A stretch of DNA of 64,000 bases from Flavobacteriales bacterium. Its GTDB lineage: Bacteria; Bacteroidota; Bacteroidia; Flavobacteriales_F; PHOS-HE28. Below, piece by piece: positions 60,773 through 64,000 of this stretch; within the stretch, counting starts at the first letter, position 1; each line of letters begins with the position of its first letter. A program made the position numbers and the translations under genes. The stretch is taken from contig JADKJM010000008.1 of assembly GCA_016721005.1 (NCBI GenBank), forward strand, positions 1 through 64,000. The letters run 5' to 3'. Under the pieces are notes generated by a model. It made no database searches and was not told where the DNA came from. It worked only from the letters and a program-made list of their open reading frames with translations.

Positions 60773-61342
60773 TTGAACACGGAACCCACCACACCTGTGT
60801 CCTCCACGAAGCAGACCGAATTCATGCAAGCGTACGCGAAGTGCCACGCGCCCTTCCTGCGGTATTGCTCGGTGCTGGCCTACGGGAAGATGGAAGTGGA
60901 GGACCTCGTGCAGGATGTCCTGCTCGCCGCCTTCACCCATTGGGAAGGCATCGCGAAGAAGGACGACCTCCTGTTCTACCTGATGCGCGCCGCGCGCAAC
61001 AGGGCGATCAGTGAATGGCGCGTGAAGCGACGCTCCGAAGCGCTGTGCGACAAACACGCCACGCGGTTGCGCGCTCGGGGCGCCACGGCCGAAATGCTCG
61101 TGGATGTCCGCATCGTGTACGATGCGCTGGAACAATTGCCCACGACACAGCGCGAAGCGCTGGTGCTCTTCGAGATCGCGGGCCTGCCCATGGCGGACAT
61201 CGCCGCCATCCAGAAGAGTTCCGCGGGTTCGGTGAAGACCACCGTGAGTCGCGCCCGTGCGCGGGTGCGTGCGATCCTATCCGGTCGCGCGCGGTCCGTG
61301 CATACCGAAGTACTTCATGCCTTCAAGACCTTTCTCTTATGA
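60773..61342 (+). CDS. ECF-type RNA polymerase sigma factor
   Basis: A 189-residue sigma factor. Region 2 is present (YCSVLAYGKMEVEDLVQDVL, then LFYLMRAARNRAISEWRVKRR), as is region 4 (LEQLPTTQREALVLFEIAGLP, then SAGSVKTTVSRARARVRAIL). The first ATG (60824) would cut the first helix of region 2 (QTEFMQAYAKCHAPFLRYC), so the TTG at 60773 is preferred. It overlaps the next gene by 4 bases (ATGA). Its control is probably by the membrane protein encoded directly after it. Confidence 0.9.
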   Translation: MNTEPTTPVSSTKQTEFMQAYAKCHAPFLRYCSVLAYGKMEVEDLVQDVLLAAFTHWEGIAKKDDLLFYLMRAARNRAISEWRVKRRSEALCDKHATRLRARGATAEMLVDVRIVYDALEQLPTTQREALVLFEIAGLPMADIAAIQKSSAGSVKTTVSRARARVRAILSGRARSVHTEVLHAFKTFLL

Positions 61343-62535
61343 ACCGGCCGAACGGATTGGAAAAGACCTTCGAAATGCTGCGGGAGCTCCCCCCGGAGCT
61401 CAGCGTGGAGGACGTGGGCCGGCTCGTCGCCGCCTTCCCGCTGGTGCCGCCCACCGGTTCATGGATCAGCCACATCAACTTCAACCCAGCCCTCATGACA
61501 TCCGCAGGAGCCATCATCATTGCCGCGAGTGTATTCCTCTACAGCCCCACGGAACCCAAGCCGCGCATTGTACAAGTGGTACCCGCGAAGCCAACGCCCG
61601 TCCAGGTGGCGGAATCGGCCGTAGAGCCGGAGGTCATGGCAGTTCCGGTACTCGCGCCGTCGCCGATCAAGGAGAAGGTCGTCGCACCCGCACCGTTGTC
61701 GGTGATCGTTCCGGATCCGGTACCCGGCCCGATCGCGCCGGTGCTTGCTGTGGTCACCATCACACACGATCCCGGACCGACCGCCTCGCTCTCCTCCACC
61801 TTACCGGATCCGGGGGTGAACAGCAGCGCGTTGAAGTCCGATCCCCTATCGAAGGACTATGCCCTCTCCGGTTTCACCAGCGTCTCCGTCACAGGTTCCA
61901 TGAACGTGGTGATCGCGCAAGGACCCTTCGCCGTTTCAGCAGAAGGGAATGCCGAGCGTATCGAGAACCTGGAGATCACCGTGACCGCCGGAACGCTGAA
62001 CATCGGAACGGTCAAGAACAAGAGTTGGAGCAGCAGCAGTTGTAGGGACGAGGTCGCCATACACGTCACGTTGCCCGAGATGCACCGCATCGCCTTGATG
62101 GGCTCAGGCGATATCGAGGTGGAGCGCTTCTCTGATGTGGGTGCGATGGAGCTTCGCCTACAAGGCTCGGGCGATATCCATTTCACCTCGATCAAAGGGG
62201 TGACCGCATTCAACATCAACCTCGATGGCTCCGGCGACATCCTAGCAGAAGGCGCGATGGTCGCGGGGCGTACGAAGATCGCGTTGGCCGGCAGCGGCGA
62301 TGTGCGCATGGAAGGCCGGACCGAATTCTTGGAAGTGAGTGCGGTCGGTTCGGGTGATGTGGATGCGAGTGGCTTCGAAGCGCGCGCCTGCGATGCACGG
62401 GTGGTGGGCTCCGGCGATGTCGTAGTGAATTGCATCGGCACCTTCAACCGGCAGTCCATAGGCTCCGGCGATGTGACCAATACCGGGAGCGCCGGTGGGA
62501 ACGGGGCCAGAGGGGTTGGAACCGGCCCGTACTAG
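61339..62535 (+). CDS. Membrane-anchored GIN-domain protein (possible anti-sigma partner)
   Basis: A 398-residue protein. N-terminal cytoplasmic helices (residues 1-40), one transmembrane helix (about 52-70, TSAGAIIIAASVFLYS), a Pro/Val-rich linker, and a periplasmic right-handed beta-helix of the DUF2807/GIN type with a repeated GSGDI/GSGDV motif (for example LQGSGDIHFTS and AVGSGDVDAS). Translational coupling to the sigma gene and the short N-terminal cytoplasmic part suggest an anti-sigma function, with the GIN domain as sensor (inference). No ZAS zinc motif is visible, so its sigma-binding mode would be different. Confidence 0.82.
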   Translation: MNRPNGLEKTFEMLRELPPELSVEDVGRLVAAFPLVPPTGSWISHINFNPALMTSAGAIIIAASVFLYSPTEPKPRIVQVVPAKPTPVQVAESAVEPEVMAVPVLAPSPIKEKVVAPAPLSVIVPDPVPGPIAPVLAVVTITHDPGPTASLSSTLPDPGVNSSALKSDPLSKDYALSGFTSVSVTGSMNVVIAQGPFAVSAEGNAERIENLEITVTAGTLNIGTVKNKSWSSSSCRDEVAIHVTLPEMHRIALMGSGDIEVERFSDVGAMELRLQGSGDIHFTSIKGVTAFNINLDGSGDILAEGAMVAGRTKIALAGSGDVRMEGRTEFLEVSAVGSGDVDASGFEARACDARVVGSGDVVVNCIGTFNRQSIGSGDVTNTGSAGGNGARGVGTGPY

Positions 62536-62669
62536 GCGCTGGGGTCGATCGGTCCTGTTCCGCCGTGCGCTTCCGATAGGGGACCACTCATTCCGTGATG
62601 ACCCGCTTTCCTGTCGATCAAGGCATCTTTTCCCTGTCGTTCGGCGTCTTTCCAGCGCAGCTCGATCCA

Positions 62670-64000
62670 ATGACCCGTTCATACCTCCACGCCGTATGTG
62701 TGATCCTCTGCGCGGTTGGACCGTTCCCGGGTCATGCACAGTTGAACACATGGTTGGTGCGCGAGGTGAATGGCGTTCACCTGATGGACCTGACGACACC
62801 CGTGCCGACCTTCGGTCCGTTGATCCCGGGCCTGGGTACAGGGGGTGTGGAGCATGTGAACCTCATGACCGATGGGAGCAATAACCTCTTGTTCACCGTG
62901 GCGGTGAATGGGAGCAATTCCACCGAAGTATGGAACGCGGCCATGGCTCCGATGCCGAACGGGACGGGATTGCTGGACCATTCCTCCACGCTGCAATCGG
63001 CCATCTGTCCGGTGCCGTGCCACCCGGAGCGGTATTACATCGTGCATGAAGAGACGCTTTCCAACATGCTCTATTACTCGATCGTGGACATGACGCTGGA
63101 TGGAGGACTGGGCGACGTGACCCAGAAGAACATCCTTATCGGCGCGTCGTTCTCGGAGGCCTTGGCCATTTCGCACCGCATGGTGAACGGGTGTCGCTGG
63201 CTCTTCTGCGTGATCGAGGACAACGGGGTGTACGCACTCTCCAAATGCCTGATCAGCGAGAGCGGTATTGGCCCGCCGCAGACCATGGCCACGTTCAACC
63301 TCCCCTCGTTCAATTCCACGTACGAGGTGGAGATCTCACCGGACAATTCGAGGTTGGCGGTGAGCATCTGGAGCATCGATCCTGTGGATCCGGACATCAT
63401 GCTGTGGGACCTTGACATTTCCAATGGCACGGTGAGCAACCCCGTTCCGCTTTCGGTTTCCGATGATGCCGTTCTGGGACTCCAGTTCTCCCCGGCGGGC
63501 GGCTACCTCTATTTCCTCTGCAACAGTGCGTCCTCCGATATGGATCTCGGAAGGGTCCGCTTGAGCGATCTGACCGTTGAACTCATAGACCCGAACATGG
63601 GGTCCTACCTCACGCAGGTGGAACTTGCAGGGAACGGACGGCTTTACGTATCACAGAACTTCTCCAGCCAATACATGGCCGAGATCTCCATACCGGACGC
63701 ACCAACGGTTGCCAGCATCGGCTATGTCCATGACGCACTGTTGCTTGGTACGGGGAGCGGTTGTCGCCCGGCCTTGCCCAATACCATTGAAGGTGAACTA
63801 CCCGGTGAGCCGGCTCCGCCGGGTTACATCGCTTTCTCGGCGCAGGCCGTGGGCGGATGCGACACCTACCAGTTCCAGGATAGCACCTGCCTAAGCACAT
63901 GGTGGGAATGGGATCTCGGCGACGGGACCATCACCAACACGCAGGTGCCCATTCATCAATTCGCACCGGGGGTGTATGACATCACGTTGCGTGTGGTCGC
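62670..64000 (+). CDS. Secreted beta-propeller/PKD-type surface protein (partial)
   Basis: Incomplete at the window end; about 443 codons are present. A signal peptide (AVCVILCAVGPFPGHAQ) is followed by a repetitive beta-rich region of propeller type (EISPDNSRLAVSIWS; LQFSPAGGYLYFLC) and, at the very end, the start of a PKD domain (WWEWDLGDGTITNTQ, FAPGVYDITLRV). Large Bacteroidota surface proteins with this order usually end in gliding-motility/T9SS tails, not visible here. The 130 bases before it show no promoter I can name. Confidence 0.85.
   Translation, partial: MTRSYLHAVCVILCAVGPFPGHAQLNTWLVREVNGVHLMDLTTPVPTFGPLIPGLGTGGVEHVNLMTDGSNNLLFTVAVNGSNSTEVWNAAMAPMPNGTGLLDHSSTLQSAICPVPCHPERYYIVHEETLSNMLYYSIVDMTLDGGLGDVTQKNILIGASFSEALAISHRMVNGCRWLFCVIEDNGVYALSKCLISESGIGPPQTMATFNLPSFNSTYEVEISPDNSRLAVSIWSIDPVDPDIMLWDLDISNGTVSNPVPLSVSDDAVLGLQFSPAGGYLYFLCNSASSDMDLGRVRLSDLTVELIDPNMGSYLTQVELAGNGRLYVSQNFSSQYMAEISIPDAPTVASIGYVHDALLLGTGSGCRPALPNTIEGELPGEPAPPGYIAFSAQAVGGCDTYQFQDSTCLSTWWEWDLGDGTITNTQVPIHQFAPGVYDITLRVV

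Overview
The window looks like a chromosome segment of a high-GC member of the Bacteroidota, probably an uncultured Flavobacteriales-type organism. The signs are type IX secretion C-terminal tails on very large modular surface proteins, TAnnTTTG-type -7 boxes, LytS/LytTR and NarL-type two-component genes, choice-of-anchor-B and GIN-domain proteins, and lipoboxes. The lineage is inferred; no rRNA or tRNA gene was found.

Layout. 0-13.1 kb (minus strand): a TPR/transmembrane/HTH regulator, then three paralogous T9SS cargo proteins with thrombospondin type-3 repeats and a shared C-terminal half. 13.7-20.3 kb (minus): two tandem copies of a four-gene signalling cassette (lipoprotein, multi-pass membrane protein, HisKA_3-type kinase, NarL/LuxR-type regulator), each with the same promoter architecture. 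20.6-25.6 kb: a coiled-coil membrane protein, a patatin-like lipase, an M19 dipeptidase and a small unknown gene. 25.7-28.6 kb: repeat blocks, an FN3 protein and an orphan regulator with a degenerate receiver. 28.8-30.3 kb: a LytS-type kinase and LytTR regulator.

30.4-47.8 kb (plus strand) is a defence island. It opens with a prokaryotic viperin (radical SAM) fused to a cytidylate-kinase-like domain. A nearly gap-free operon follows: a frameshifted lipoprotein, type III restriction Res and Mod, two small unknown genes (one a P-loop protein), a HEPN/DUF3644-like protein, a DUF262-DUF1524 (GmrSD-like) nuclease, a 1609-residue exonuclease-RecQ-UvrD fusion and a small PD-(D/E)XK nuclease. A viperin next to this helicase/nuclease operon is the best candidate for an undescribed or composite system.

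47.9-50.3 kb holds REP-type repeats around small genes. 50.3-64 kb has a choice-of-anchor-B surface protein, an RND efflux operon whose inner-membrane pump is frameshifted, a SpoIIAA-like protein, an APC-like transporter, an ECF sigma factor with a membrane-anchored GIN-domain partner, and the start of a PKD-containing secreted protein that runs off the window.

Cross-cutting signals. A 13-bp element close to tGTGAAAAAkACg lies 36-38 nt upstream of a TAnnTTTG-like box at seven promoters, in either orientation and often doubled at 24 bp; it may mark a regulon of sensors, lipoproteins and surface proteins. Three otherwise intact genes carry single frameshifts, which suggests either sequencing indels or recent decay.
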